Shown: one piece after another, positions 39,743 to 49,185 of the stretch
Layout: each line of letters opens with the position of its first letter
Numbering within the stretch: the first letter of the stretch is position 1
The notes under the pieces: generated by a model
What the model was told of the DNA's origin: nothing
The model's database searches: none
Seen by the model: only the letters and a program-made list of their open reading frames with translations
NCBI RefSeq assembly: GCF_014837065.1
Contig: NZ_JACSPP010000004.1
Span: 87,346-151,345 of the forward strand
Reading direction: 5' to 3'
Length of the DNA stretch: 64,000 nucleotides
DNA from: Phocaeicola intestinalis
Lineage (GTDB): Bacteria > Bacteroidota > Bacteroidia > Bacteroidales > Bacteroidaceae
Made by a program: the position numbers and the translations under genes

Positions 39743-41005
39743 CTAATCCCTGAAATCCAGCGTCAATTGCCTCTCGTCCTCTTTCCGCTTCGGCTTGGGA
39801 AGCAAGAGCCTGCGCACGCCCGCCGGTCCCAGCTCGTGGATGGTCTTGTCGGGAAGCTCACGGCACGTAATGAAAAAACGCGCTTTCTTCATCACCGCCC
39901 CCATCTGCTTCAACTCGTAAAAACCGATGCGCGAGAAACGACGCGACATCACAATCATCTTTGCCGACTTCACCCCGATGCCCGGCACACGGAGCAACAT
40001 CTCGTAGTCGGCACTCTGGATGTCGACCGGAAACAGCTCGGGATGCTTCAACGCCCACGCCAGTTTCGGGTCAATCTCCATATCCAGGTGGGGCGAAGCG
40101 TCGTCCACCAGTTCGTCTACCCTGAACTGGTAATACCGCAAGAGCCAGTCTGCCTGATACAAGCGGTTCTCGCGCACCAGCGGAGGCTGTTTCAGCAAGG
40201 GCAGGCGTTTGTCGTACGTGTTCACCGCCACATAACCCGAATAGTAAACCCGCTTCATCGTGGGCTGGCGGTAGAGCGCCGACGATACGCTGAGGATGTC
40301 CTTGTCGGTCTCGTCGGTGGCACCCACAATCATCTGCGTGCTCTGTCCTGCCGGCACGAAACGCGGGGCATGGCGGTGCAGCTTGCGCTCTTCCGCACTT
40401 TCCAGCACGCCCTGCTGAATGTACTTCATCGGCAAGTACACGCTACGATGGTCTTTCTCCGGAGCCAGCAGCTTCAGATTCCGCTCGGTAGGGATTTCCA
40501 GGTTCACGCTCATACGGTCGGCATACAGCCCCGCCTCGTGCACCAGCTCCTGACTGGCACCGGGAATACTCTTCAAGTGGATATAGCCGTTGAAACGGTG
40601 CTTCACCCGCAGGTCTTTCGCCACCCGCACCAGCCGCTCCATCGTATAATCGGGATTGCGCACCACGCCTGAGCTAAGAAACAACCCCTCGATATAATTG
40701 CGACGGTAAAACTCCATGGTCAATTCCACCAGTTCCGTCACCGAGAGCGTGGCACGCGGGATGTCGTTGCTCACCCGGTTGATGCAATAGGCACAATCGT
40801 AGATGCAATAGTTGGTCAGCATAATCTTCAGCAGGGAGATGCACCTCCCGTCCTCGGCAAAGCTATGGCAGATACCCACACCGCCCACGGTATTGCCCAC
40901 ACCGCCCTTCGTATTGCGGCGCACCGTCCCGCTCGACGCGCACGACACGTCATACTTAGCCGACTCGGCAAGCACCTTCAGTTTATGCAACACCTGTTCG
41001 TTCAT
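39743..41005 (-). CDS. Radical SAM protein of the putative DNA modification/repair type
   Basis: The 420-aa protein has a radical SAM cluster Cys67-x3-Cys71-x2-Cys74 (NYCIYDCAYC), then LFLSSGVV and a C-terminal helix-hairpin-helix LLRVPGIGVKSAKMI, which suggests DNA contact. It resembles the family annotated as a putative DNA modification/repair radical SAM protein, usually encoded next to a uracil-DNA-glycosylase-like partner. No such partner is in this window on either side. Upstream is a strong promoter; downstream is mntH in the same direction. Confidence 0.85.
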   Translation of the reverse strand: MNEQVLHKLKVLAESAKYDVSCASSGTVRRNTKGGVGNTVGGVGICHSFAEDGRCISLLKIMLTNYCIYDCAYCINRVSNDIPRATLSVTELVELTMEFYRRNYIEGLFLSSGVVRNPDYTMERLVRVAKDLRVKHRFNGYIHLKSIPGASQELVHEAGLYADRMSVNLEIPTERNLKLLAPEKDHRSVYLPMKYIQQGVLESAEERKLHRHAPRFVPAGQSTQMIVGATDETDKDILSVSSALYRQPTMKRVYYSGYVAVNTYDKRLPLLKQPPLVRENRLYQADWLLRYYQFRVDELVDDASPHLDMEIDPKLAWALKHPELFPVDIQSADYEMLLRVPGIGVKSAKMIVMSRRFSRIGFYELKQMGAVMKKARFFITCRELPDKTIHELGPAGVRRLLLPKPKRKEDERQLTLDFRD

Positions 41006-41480
41006 CTCTTCCGTTATTTAGAATCATTTCAAATTCAAAGATAACAAGAGTTTCCCAGTTATGCAAACTTTTGCCAAGTTACTGTTCTTTATCCTGCTTT
41101 TTATCCCACAACACTGTCCACGTCCACATAATAGTCTGAAGGATTGTTCCTATCCATGTAGACACGCACTTTCTTCTTAGGATTGATTTCATAACTTTCA
41201 TACCAAAACGAAGCACTGCGAAATAAATGTATATGGCACTACCCCAAAAGATAAATTTCACTCATCTGGGTCATTATTCGGAAGTCCTCTGCGATGAAAC
41301 ACAACATCAGAGTCGTGTTCATTATCCTGAATCAAGAGGGCACAAGATTTATTTCCCTACCGACCTTGACATATCAGCTAAAAACATCATCGCCGATATG
41401 TTGATTTTTTAACGGACTATTGTAAAAACATTTGGCAAATAAATCAGTATCACAATATATAATCTGTGGTAAAAAAACAA
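41006..41480. other. Intergenic space with no firm gene
   Basis: It includes the radical SAM promoter. Two short frames (41079-41261 minus, 41227-41412 plus) overlap and show no recognisable similarity, signal peptide or promoter; I do not call them genes. Confidence 0.5.
41036..41067 (-). promoter_or_regulatory. Promoter of the radical SAM gene
   Basis: On the minus strand TTTG (41067-41064), 20 bases, TATCTTTG (41043-41036): a perfect Bacteroidetes promoter 31 bases before the ATG. Confidence 0.8.
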
Positions 41481-42884
41481 TCACAAAACACAGACAACCT
41501 GTTCAGGCAAATAGCCGCTCCGTATACGCCACTCCTGAGGATAAAGGTTATTTGCCCGATTGCCTATATTCTTGACTAATCCCAAAACCATTCCTTTATA
41601 CCTTATTAATATATAGCCCTTAGGCATATCCGAAGGCAAAACTACCGATTCTTTCCGCAAATAAGCGATTGCCTGTTCATAGTTTACTTCTACAGAAGAA
41701 AATACGTCTTCACGACAAACAGACATTGCCAAAGAATGAGACGGTATCAAATCTTTTCCCTTGACTTCTGCTACCTGAATACCTCCATAAACCACATGCA
41801 TTGTATCACGAAGCCGTTCATATATTTCCTGATAAGCCACCGGGAAAGCTGTTATTTTATTTTGACCGGCCACAAACGAATAGTCATCCGCCTGTTTTAC
41901 CCATGCCTTGGCCTCTTTAGGTACAACCGACGGCTTACTTTTACCTCCCTTGCCCCGTCTTTCTCTATAAAGCTTGCCGCATGGGGCTGCATCCGTTTCT
42001 CCCGACTTGCGCAAGACCGCCATAAACAATCCCTCGCCTTCGGTGCGGTGAGGCAGGAAACGATAGACAGGGAAATCTTTTCCAGCCAAATTGCCGGAAA
42101 TGTTCCATCCGGGCTGCACTTCTACCGGAAGAACTTCCGCCCCCAGTTCCTCGGCGATCCATGCCACATTGTCCTCGTTTTCCTCACGATTGTACGTACA
42201 CGTGCTGTACACCAACAACCCGCCGGGCTTCAGGCAATGCCAGATATCACGCACAATGCGGCGCTGGCGTTGCCAACATAGCGTCACATTCTCCACACTC
42301 CACTCTTCTACCGCCACGGGGTCTTTCCGGAACATGCCTTCGCCCGAACAGGGCACATCGGTCAGGATAACGTCGAACAACTCGCCCAACGGCACAAAAT
42401 CCGCCGGATCATTATTCAAGACCACCGTACCGGGATGCCCCCACTTCGTCACATTTTCCGCCAGCACCTGCACCCGGTTGCGCATCACTTCATTCGCCAC
42501 CAGCAGGCTTCCTTCGGGCAAGACCGAACGTGCCAGCGTAGACTTTCCTCCCGGAGCGGCGCAAAGGTCGAGCATCACCACCGGCTCGTGTACATATTGC
42601 GTCAAGACCTGCTCGAGAAACATCGAGGAAGCTTCTTGCACGTAATAGCATCCGGCATGAAACAAAGGGTCGAACGTGAATGTAGGACGGGAAGCCAAGT
42701 AATAGCCCGACCCGCACCACGGCACCTGACGCCCGCCGGCAGGCACGGCATCCATCTTCAAACGGTTCATACGAATACTGACCGGAGGTTCCTTGGCAAG
42801 CGCTTCACGAAAAGCGGCAAACTGCCCTTCGCCCAGCAAGCCGCCCGTCCGGGTTATAAAATCGACAGGAAGATTCATAAGCAT
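41481..42884 (-). CDS. RsmF-like rRNA (cytosine-C5) methyltransferase
   Basis: The 467-aa protein has the NOL1/NOP2/Sun catalytic core: SAM-binding DLCAAPGGKS (106-115), PCSGEGMFRKD with Cys179, and the nucleophile Cys229 in YSTCTYNREENE. The about 170-residue C-terminal extension ends in a region like the RNA-binding part of RsmF. It methylates a cytosine of 16S rRNA or possibly tRNA. The internal ATG two codons downstream (MNLPVDFI) is an equally good start. A TAAATTTG -7 element lies at 42904-42911 on the minus strand. Confidence 0.92.
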   Translation of the reverse strand: MLMNLPVDFITRTGGLLGEGQFAAFREALAKEPPVSIRMNRLKMDAVPAGGRQVPWCGSGYYLASRPTFTFDPLFHAGCYYVQEASSMFLEQVLTQYVHEPVVMLDLCAAPGGKSTLARSVLPEGSLLVANEVMRNRVQVLAENVTKWGHPGTVVLNNDPADFVPLGELFDVILTDVPCSGEGMFRKDPVAVEEWSVENVTLCWQRQRRIVRDIWHCLKPGGLLVYSTCTYNREENEDNVAWIAEELGAEVLPVEVQPGWNISGNLAGKDFPVYRFLPHRTEGEGLFMAVLRKSGETDAAPCGKLYRERRGKGGKSKPSVVPKEAKAWVKQADDYSFVAGQNKITAFPVAYQEIYERLRDTMHVVYGGIQVAEVKGKDLIPSHSLAMSVCREDVFSSVEVNYEQAIAYLRKESVVLPSDMPKGYILIRYKGMVLGLVKNIGNRANNLYPQEWRIRSGYLPEQVVCVL

Positions 42885-42966
42885 CTATTCTAATAATGAA
42901 CGGCAAATTTAAACAAAAATCGCGAGATTATCCTCAATACCGGAGAGGATTCAAGCATGCGTTTTG

Positions 42967-43048
42967 ACGAACATAAGTGAGTCGGCCGTTTCACATAAGT
43001 AACTCGGGCGTTTCACCTAAGTGAGTCAGCCCTCTCACTTATGTTCGT
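42967..43048. repeat. Inverted repeat enclosing three imperfect direct repeats
   Basis: 15-base perfect arms (42967-42981 and 43034-43048) enclose three about 23-base units, each starting with (A/C)TAAGT(G/A)A(G/C)TC and ending TTTCAC or CTCAC. It lies between the rRNA methyltransferase and thyA, just upstream of the thyA promoter. Confidence 0.65.
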
Positions 43049-43084
43049 TTGCGAGAGCTTTTGGGCAATCTTTGAAAAAGAATG

Positions 43085-43116
43085 TTTGCGCATTCGGACG
43101 AATCTGATTACCTTTG
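43085..43116 (+). promoter_or_regulatory. thyA promoter
   Basis: TTTG (43085-43088), 20 bases, TACCTTTG (43109-43116). Perfect consensus; leader of about 22 bases to the ATG at 43144. Confidence 0.8.
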
Positions 43117-43143
43117 CCCAAATTTCAAGCAAACACGACAAGA

Positions 43144-43938
43144 ATGAAACAATACTTAGACCTACTCAGACGCATCCGCACCGAAGGCGTGCAAAAGCAT
43201 GACCGTACGGGAACGGGCACCATCAGCATATTCGGACACCAAATGCGCTTCAACCTTGCGGACGGATTCCCGCTGGTGACTACCAAGAAACTGCATCTCA
43301 AGTCCATCATCCACGAACTGCTTTGGATGTTGAGCGGAGACACCAACGTGCATTACCTGCAAGAAAACGGCGTGCGCATCTGGAACGAATGGGCGGACGC
43401 GGACGGAAACTTAGGACACATCTACGGATATCAATGGCGCTCATGGCCCGATTACGAAGGAGGGGTTATCGACCAGATAGCGGAAGCCGTAGAGACCATC
43501 AGACACAATCCCGACTCGCGGAGGATTATCGTCAACGCATGGAACGTGGCGGACCTGAAAAACATGAACCTGCCGCCTTGCCACATGTTCTTCCAATTTT
43601 ACGTGGCGGACGGAAAGCTGAGCCTGCAAATGTACCAGCGCAGTGCCGATTGTTTCCTGGGCGTACCGTTCAACATCGCCTCGTATGCCCTCCTGCTCCA
43701 AATGATGGCGCAAGTGACAGGGCTGGAAGCCGGTGAGTTCATCCATACGTTAGGCGACGCGCACATCTACCTGAACCACTTGGAACAAGTAGACCTGCAA
43801 CTGACCCGTGAGCCTCGCCCACTCCCGAAAATGAGATTGAACCCGGACGTAAAGGACATCTTCGGCTTCAAATATGAAGACTTCGAACTGACCGATTACA
43901 ATCCGTGGCCGCATATCGCAGGAAAAGTATCTGTATAA
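43144..43938 (+). CDS. thyA: Thymidylate synthase
   Basis: The 264-aa enzyme converts dUMP to dTMP using methylene-tetrahydrofolate. It shows [12 protein letters not shown], the conserved [12 protein letters not shown], catalytic Cys146 in [33 protein letters not shown] and HIYLNH. The length equals that of the E. coli enzyme. The ATG at 43144 is chosen because a longer frame would begin with a TTG inside the -7 element. It is followed after 82 bases by folA, which recycles the dihydrofolate it produces. Confidence 0.98.
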   Translation: MKQYLDLLRRIRTEGVQKHDRTGTGTISIFGHQMRFNLADGFPLVTTKKLHLKSIIHELLWMLSGDTNVHYLQENGVRIWNEWADADGNLGHIYGYQWRSWPDYEGGVIDQIAEAVETIRHNPDSRRIIVNAWNVADLKNMNLPPCHMFFQFYVADGKLSLQMYQRSADCFLGVPFNIASYALLLQMMAQVTGLEAGEFIHTLGDAHIYLNHLEQVDLQLTREPRPLPKMRLNPDVKDIFGFKYEDFELTDYNPWPHIAGKVSV

Positions 43939-43947
43939 TAGAACTCA

Positions 43948-44001
43948 CCACAGATTACACAGATTTTATAAATTAATGATTTTAATCTGTGTAATCTGTG
44001 G
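43948..44001. repeat. 18-bp inverted repeat between thyA and folA
   Basis: Arms 43948-43965 and 43984-44001 are perfectly complementary (CCACAGATTACACAGATT); the second arm leads into GTAAAAAA. Related to the dispersed CTGCG/CTGTG stem family of this genome. Confidence 0.6.
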
Positions 44002-44020
44002 TAAAAAACATCAACCAACC

Positions 44021-44506
44021 ATGATTACCATCATCGCAGCTATCAACAAAAACCGGGGACTCGGTTTCGAGAACAAATTGCTTTATTGGTTGCCCAATGA
44101 CCTGAAACGCTTCAAGGCATTGACCACGGGACACACCATCATTATGGGACGAAAGACTTTCGAATCGTTTCCGAAAGGGGCATTGCCCAACCGGAGAAAC
44201 ATCGTACTAAGCAAAGGTGACCACAACTTTCCGGGTGCCGAATGCTTTCACTCGCTGGAAGAAGCCCTGATGCATTGCTGCAAAGAAGAAGACATATATA
44301 TTATAGGTGGAGCCGGCTTGTATGCCGAAGCCTTGGCCATCGCCGACCGGCTTTGCCTGACCGAAATAGAAGATGACAAGAAAGAAGCGGACGTATTCTT
44401 TCCGGAAATCGACACGACCCACTGGAAAGTGGTGAACCGGGAAACGCATTCCGTTGACGAAAAACATGCCTACGCATACAGTTTCGTAGATTATGAGAGA
44501 GGTTAA
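44021..44506 (+). CDS. folA: Dihydrofolate reductase
   Basis: The 161-aa enzyme reduces dihydrofolate to tetrahydrofolate with NADPH. It begins MITIIAAINKNRGLG and has LLYWLPNDLKRFKALTTGHTIIMGRKTFES, LSKGDHNF and IYIIGGAGLY, all DHFR signatures. The start at 44021 is chosen because the preceding 15 codons run through the inverted repeat. It lies in the common thyA-folA arrangement and is the trimethoprim target. Confidence 0.97.
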   Translation: MITIIAAINKNRGLGFENKLLYWLPNDLKRFKALTTGHTIIMGRKTFESFPKGALPNRRNIVLSKGDHNFPGAECFHSLEEALMHCCKEEDIYIIGGAGLYAEALAIADRLCLTEIEDDKKEADVFFPEIDTTHWKVVNRETHSVDEKHAYAYSFVDYERG

Positions 44507-44522
44507 CTAGGTCCATCCGCTG

Positions 44523-44585
44523 TAAGATTAATAATCTTCAGGCTGCAAGATTATTAATCTTACAAGCGGAAGATTATTAATCTTA
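44523..44585. repeat. Three copies of a 15-base palindrome
   Basis: AAGATTAATAATCTT at 44524-44538 and AAGATTATTAATCTT at 44547-44561 and 44570-44584, separated by short spacers. They lie between folA and the integrase remnant and mark the point where the remnant loses similarity to recombinases. Confidence 0.65.
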
Positions 44586-44790
44586 CACCAGACGAAGTTA
44601 TCCGGTCTTTCCCGATGGCACACTCCTTTTGGGAATTCCATTTTTCGATTTCAACACTGCGCTTAATCTGCACTTCGGCTCTCTTGCCATTGACCGTGAT
44701 GCGCATACAGATGGGGGCTTCCCCGTTTTTGAGGAGCTTTGATTTCTTCAGAAAGAAGAGTACCGTAAAATAGTTTCTTTGCATTGCCAT
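44560..44790 (-). pseudogene. Tyrosine recombinase fragment (N-terminal arm domain only)
   Basis: The frame beginning MAMQRNYFTVLFFLKKSK continues to KNGEAPICMRITVNGKR and KWNSQKECAIGKD, the standard N-terminal arm-binding domain of Bacteroides integrases. After about 65 residues the similarity stops at the palindromic repeats, and neither the core-binding nor the catalytic domain is present. It sits 240 bases from the 3' end of tRNA-Lys, a usual integration target, so it is probably what remains of an excised or decayed element. A real short protein is possible but less likely. Confidence 0.7.
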
Positions 44791-44974
44791 ACCTGCATGA
44801 TTTTTAGGGTGTAAAAATACTGTTTTATCAGGTAGTTGCAAGTTTGCAAAATACAGAAAATCAGAGAAGTATAATACAAATAGGTGGACTTTGTTCCGGT
44901 GGAATCAAGTCCACCTATTTCACCTGTTTTTATTGCCCCATTTTGCCCCGAAATGCAGGTGGGAGATAAAAGAA

Positions 44975-45007
44975 AAACCGCTGATAATGATTGATTATCA
45001 GCGGTTT
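44975..45007 (-). terminator. Terminator of tRNA-Lys
   Basis: 14-base perfect arms (44975-44988, 44994-45007) with a 5-base loop; on the minus strand the stem runs into TTTTTCTTTT. It starts 24 bases past the tRNA 3' end. Confidence 0.75.
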
Positions 45008-45031
45008 TCGTTGTTTTGCCATTTGATTAAG

Positions 45032-45104
45032 TGATCCGCTTGGGGCTCGAACCCAAGACCCCAACATTAAAAGTGTTGTGCTCTACCTGCTGAGCTAGCG
45101 AATC
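45032..45104 (-). tRNA. tRNA-Lys (anticodon TTT)
   Basis: The 73-base minus-strand sequence folds as a full cloverleaf: acceptor GATTCGC/GCGGATC, D-arm GCTCAGCAGGTAGAGC, anticodon arm CAACA-CTTTTAA-TGTTG with anticodon TTT, T-arm TTGGG-TTCGAGC-CCCAA, discriminator A. CCA is not encoded. Confidence 0.95.
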
Positions 45105-45137
45105 AAACCTGTTTGCCATCATTCCTGATTGCGTGTG

Positions 45138-45168
45138 CAAAGGTATAACTTTTTTCCGAATCTGCAAA
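45138..45168 (-). promoter_or_regulatory. tRNA-Lys promoter
   Basis: On the minus strand TTTG (45168-45165), 19 bases, TACCTTTG (45145-45138), about 34 bases before the tRNA. Confidence 0.7.
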
Positions 45169-45237
45169 GGATTCTTCAAAAAAAGTACAAATATATTGCC
45201 TTTTTGGCTAAATATTCCTCAATAAAATGCCTGACAG

Positions 45238-45269
45238 ATTGATTAGTTTTCGATTTTTCCCTACATTTG
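45238..45269 (+). promoter_or_regulatory. Candidate promoter of the metallopeptidase gene
   Basis: ATTG (45238-45241), 20 bases, TACATTTG (45262-45269). One mismatch in the -33 element. Confidence 0.55.
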
Positions 45270-45325
45270 GCAAGATATTTGTAACGTTTCTGACGAAACC
45301 ATATGATTTAAAGAATATAACACTT

Positions 45326-46000
45326 ATGATGTACTGGATTTTATTTATTGCCATTGCCCTTATCAGTTATTGGGTACAGGCTAACTTGAAACGAAAGTTC
45401 GACAAGTATTCACACATTGCGCTAACCAATGGAATGACAGGCAAAGAGGTTGCTGAAAAAATGCTACGCGACAATGGCATCTACGATGTCCGGGTTACCA
45501 GCACACCGGGTATGCTCACCGACCATTACAATCCTGCCAACAAAACCGTCAATCTCAGCGAAGGGGTCTATAACACGTGCAGTGTAGCCGCAGCAGCCGT
45601 AGCCGCACACGAATGCGGACACGCCGTACAACACGCACGGGCCTACGCTCCGCTTCAGATGCGTTCGGCGCTAGTACCCGTGGTGCAGTTCTCTTCTTCC
45701 ATCGTGCAATGGGTGTTATTGGCAGGAATGTTCCTCATCAATACGTTCCCCCAACTGATGCTTATCGGCATCTGCCTTTTTGCGATGACCACGTTGTTCA
45801 GCTTTATCACCTTGCCGGTAGAAATCGATGCAAGCCGACGTGCCCTGGTATGGCTGAAAGGGGCAGGCATCACCAATGCCTATAACCAGACTCAGGCTTT
45901 CGATGCCTTGAAATCGGCGGCATATACCTACGTAGTGGCTGCATTGGGGTCGCTTGCCACATTGATTTACTACGTGTCGATTTTCACCAACCGCCGCTAG
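45326..46000 (+). CDS. Membrane zinc metallopeptidase, YugP-like
   Basis: The 224-aa protein has an N-terminal membrane helix (MMYWILFIAIALISYWVQA), the zinc motif HECGH at residues 95-99 (AAHECGHAVQHA), and three further hydrophobic segments, matching the zinc metallopeptidase family named after Bacillus YugP. Substrate unknown. The start is set at the double ATG after the promoter; a longer frame begins upstream in the promoter itself. It is monocistronic, between tRNA-Lys and hisS. Confidence 0.9.
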   Translation: MMYWILFIAIALISYWVQANLKRKFDKYSHIALTNGMTGKEVAEKMLRDNGIYDVRVTSTPGMLTDHYNPANKTVNLSEGVYNTCSVAAAAVAAHECGHAVQHARAYAPLQMRSALVPVVQFSSSIVQWVLLAGMFLINTFPQLMLIGICLFAMTTLFSFITLPVEIDASRRALVWLKGAGITNAYNQTQAFDALKSAAYTYVVAALGSLATLIYYVSIFTNRR

Positions 46001-46139
46001 TAAAGATATTTTGCGAGTTCCTATTTTGCCTTTTACAAATTACGGCTGCTTATGGCTACAAAATGGTAATCAGTAAATGGTAAATGATAAAAGTTTTTTC
46101 CGTAATTTTGCGACCACAAACTTTTAAAACCGATTTATT

Positions 46140-47498
46140 ATGGCAACAAAACCAGGCATTCCGAAAGGAACCAGAGACTTTTCGCCCGTGGAAATGGCGA
46201 AACGTAATTATATATTCGATACCATCCGCAAGGTATTCCACCTCTATGGGTTCCAACAGATAGAAACCCCCTCTATGGAAAACCTTTCTACGCTGATGGG
46301 CAAATATGGCGAAGAAGGAGACAAACTGCTCTTCAAGATACAAAACTCGGGAGACTACTTTTCGGGACTTACCGATGAGGAGCTGCTCTCACGCAACGCG
46401 GCCAAGTTGGCAAGCAAATTTTGCGAAAAAGGCTTACGCTATGACCTTACCGTTCCTTTTGCCCGCTACGTGGTAATGCACCGCGAAGAACTGACATTCC
46501 CTTTCAAACGCTTCCAAATTCAGCCCGTATGGCGTGCCGACCGACCGCAGAAGGGACGTTACCGGGAATTTTACCAATGTGACGCCGATGTAGTGGGAAG
46601 CAACTCGCTCCTGAACGAGGTAGAACTGGTGCAGATGATTGATACCGTATTCACCCAATTCGGTATCCGTGTCGCCATCAAGATAAACAACCGCAAAATC
46701 CTGAGCGGTATAGCCGAAATCATCGGCGAAGCGGACAAGATAGTAGACATCACCGTAGCCATCGACAAGCTGGACAAAATCGGACTAGACAATGTCAATG
46801 CCGAACTTGCCTCAAAAGGTATCCCACAAGAAGCTATCGACAAGCTTCAGCCCATTATCCAGCTGAGCGGAACAAACGAAGAAAAGCTCGACACCCTGAA
46901 ACAGGTGCTCGCCGCCAGCCAGACAGGAATGAAAGGCATCGAAGAAAGCGAGTTTATCCTGAAGACACTTGCCGGACTGAATATCCGTTCGGAAGTGGAA
47001 CTTGACCTCACTCTGGCACGCGGCCTGAACTATTACACGGGTGCCATCTTCGAAGTAAAAGCCCTTGACGTACAGATAGGAAGCATCAGCGGAGGCGGAC
47101 GATATGACAACTTGACAGGTGTATTCGGCATGGAAGGTGTATCGGGCGTAGGCATCTCATTCGGTGCCGACCGTATTTATGACGTTCTGAACCAGCTCGA
47201 CCTGTATCCGAAAGATGCATCGGCTGGCACACAAGTGTTGTTCGTTAATTTCGGTGAAGCAGAAACTGCTTATGTACTTCCGATTCTCGCGAAAGTGCGT
47301 GCGGCAGGCATCTCTGCCGAGATTTATCCCGACAGTGCCAAGATGAAGAAACAAATGAGCTACGCCAATGCAAAAGCGGTCCCTTTCGTAGCCATCGTGG
47401 GTGAAAACGAAATGCAGGAAGGCAAAGTGACACTTAAGAATATGGCGACCGGAGAGCAGGCTTTGATCACTCCGGACGAGTTGATTGCCTCTTTCTGA
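46140..47498 (+). CDS. hisS: Histidyl-tRNA synthetase
   Basis: The 452-aa class II enzyme charges tRNA-His. It shows the PKGTRDFSP opening, motif 2 region [29 protein letters not shown], the histidine-specific [12 protein letters not shown], motif 3 [13 protein letters not shown] and a C-terminal anticodon-binding domain ([18 protein letters not shown]). Length and order are standard. A TAATTTTG -7-like element lies at 46103-46110. The space after it carries a relative of the MITE-like element. Confidence 0.97.
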   Translation: MATKPGIPKGTRDFSPVEMAKRNYIFDTIRKVFHLYGFQQIETPSMENLSTLMGKYGEEGDKLLFKIQNSGDYFSGLTDEELLSRNAAKLASKFCEKGLRYDLTVPFARYVVMHREELTFPFKRFQIQPVWRADRPQKGRYREFYQCDADVVGSNSLLNEVELVQMIDTVFTQFGIRVAIKINNRKILSGIAEIIGEADKIVDITVAIDKLDKIGLDNVNAELASKGIPQEAIDKLQPIIQLSGTNEEKLDTLKQVLAASQTGMKGIEESEFILKTLAGLNIRSEVELDLTLARGLNYYTGAIFEVKALDVQIGSISGGGRYDNLTGVFGMEGVSGVGISFGADRIYDVLNQLDLYPKDASAGTQVLFVNFGEAETAYVLPILAKVRAAGISAEIYPDSAKMKKQMSYANAKAVPFVAIVGENEMQEGKVTLKNMATGEQALITPDELIASF

Positions 47499-47701
47499 TA
47501 AAGTTGACAAGGTAACAAGTTGACGAGTTGACAAGGTTTTAGAAAATACCAGTAGATAAAAGGAGTCAGAAGGAGTTAAATGCCAATAGCACAAAAGTAT
47601 TGGCTTCCAACTCCCTTTAACTCCTTGCCGGCTAAATGCGGACATTCATTTCACACCATCCGGTTGATGCCAGCACGACTATTTAAAGCCTTGCAGCCCA
47701 G

Positions 47702-48928
47702 TCACCTCGTTACCTCATCGCTTGAAACTTTCAATTGCTTTTTCGGTGTAATCCCCAACTCTTTCAACATCTCCGCCTGGCGGATGACGTTGCCTTTTCC
47801 TTCCGAAAGTTGTCCCAATGCCGTGTCGTATGCCGAAGAAGCCGCTTTCAGCGTGTCCCCTATCCGTTCGAAAGTCTCGGTAAACCCTACCAGCTTCTCA
47901 TAAAGTGCAGTGCCACGACGCACAATTTCCTGAATGTTCTTCTCTTGATATTCCCGCTTCCATAAGTCGAGTGCCAACCGGAGCGCAGCTATCAAGTTGG
48001 TAGGACTCATCAGCACCACCTTCTTGCGGTAGGCATAGTTCCACAGGTCAGGGTCCGCCTGCAGGGCAAGCACATAGGCAGGCTCGTTGGGGATGAACAT
48101 CATCACGAAATCCAGCGAGGCGATGTCGTAACGCGAATAATCCTTACGGCTCAGCTCATCGATGTGGGCACGTACCGATGTCAGGTGCGCCTTGAGCAGA
48201 CGCTCCTGCTCCTCGCGGTCTTCGCTTACCACATAAGCGGCGTAAGCGGTGAGCGACACCTTCGAGTCGATGATTACGCGGCGGTTATCGGGATACATCA
48301 CCAGCACGTCGGGCTGGAGCCGCTGCCCCTCTTCGTTGCGTACAGGATTCCCCTTCTCATCTTTCAAGAACTCTTGGCGGAAATATTCCTCGCCCTCACG
48401 CAGTCCTGAGTTTTCCAGAATGGTTTCCAACACCATTTCCCCCCAATTACCCTGCATCTTCGAGTCTCCTTTCAGTGCACGGGTCAGGTTGTTGGCATCA
48501 TCGCTGATTTGCTTGTTCAGCTGCACCAGCTCCTTGATGCGGTCTTCCAGCGAGAAACGTTGTTTCGATTCTTTGTCATAAACCTCTTCCACCCTATGCC
48601 TGAACTCCTTCAGATTGTCACCCAAAGGCTTCAGCAAGGCTCCCAAGCTTTCTGCGCTCTGGCGGTTGAATGCCTCAGCGCGCTGGCGGAGTATCTTGTC
48701 AGCTAAGGTTTCAAACTCCAGTGCCGAGCGTTTGTGCAGGTCTTCCATCTCGCGCTTCTGCTCTGCCAGCCTTTCTTCGGAACGGCGGCGTTCGGCTTCT
48801 ATCAATTCGTGAGCGTGCATTTCCTGCATCTTCAGCTGTACTTCCAGTGCCGCACCTTTCCGCGATGCAAGCAGCCAGCCTGCCACGCATCCCACGACAA
48901 GCCCGATAATCAAATATAGTATTTCCAT
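47702..48928 (-). CDS. rmuC: DNA recombination protein RmuC
   Basis: The 408-aa protein has an N-terminal transmembrane helix ([20 protein letters not shown]), a long coiled coil rich in Glu/Arg/Lys (residues 30-150), and the RmuC core with [31 protein letters not shown] and [14 protein letters not shown]. RmuC limits DNA inversions at short inverted repeats in E. coli, of interest in a genome full of inverted repeats. The start at MEIL is chosen because the longer frame adds 14 residues without signal character. Confidence 0.92.
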   Translation of the reverse strand: MEILYLIIGLVVGCVAGWLLASRKGAALEVQLKMQEMHAHELIEAERRRSEERLAEQKREMEDLHKRSALEFETLADKILRQRAEAFNRQSAESLGALLKPLGDNLKEFRHRVEEVYDKESKQRFSLEDRIKELVQLNKQISDDANNLTRALKGDSKMQGNWGEMVLETILENSGLREGEEYFRQEFLKDEKGNPVRNEEGQRLQPDVLVMYPDNRRVIIDSKVSLTAYAAYVVSEDREEQERLLKAHLTSVRAHIDELSRKDYSRYDIASLDFVMMFIPNEPAYVLALQADPDLWNYAYRKKVVLMSPTNLIAALRLALDLWKREYQEKNIQEIVRRGTALYEKLVGFTETFERIGDTLKAASSAYDTALGQLSEGKGNVIRQAEMLKELGITPKKQLKVSSDEVTR

Positions 48929-49185
48929 ACAAACAAGTTTTTTTACGGAGAACAAAGATAACAATTTCATTACAATTGTAACGCCCCCTTACAAAACTTA
49001 CAAATGACAAATGCTACATTGAATTTTCAAAAGCCGGTGATACAATTGACGGCATTGTCATTTCTGCTGGAATTGTAAGGATGATAACCGTAAGGAGTTT
49101 AAATAAGTTTAAAGCGCTGCCGGGACTTAAGCCAACAACGCTGATTTTTGTGTACTTTCGCACTGATTTTTAAAAGTTCAGAACA

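Noticed and set aside
41227..41412. 61-codon plus-strand frame between the radical SAM gene and rsmF-like gene
   Set aside because: No similarity, no promoter and overlap with another short frame.
44560..44841. Intact 93-aa gene instead of an integrase remnant
   Set aside because: The first 65 residues are the arm domain only, and the tail arises from palindromic repeats. A deleted integrase is simpler.
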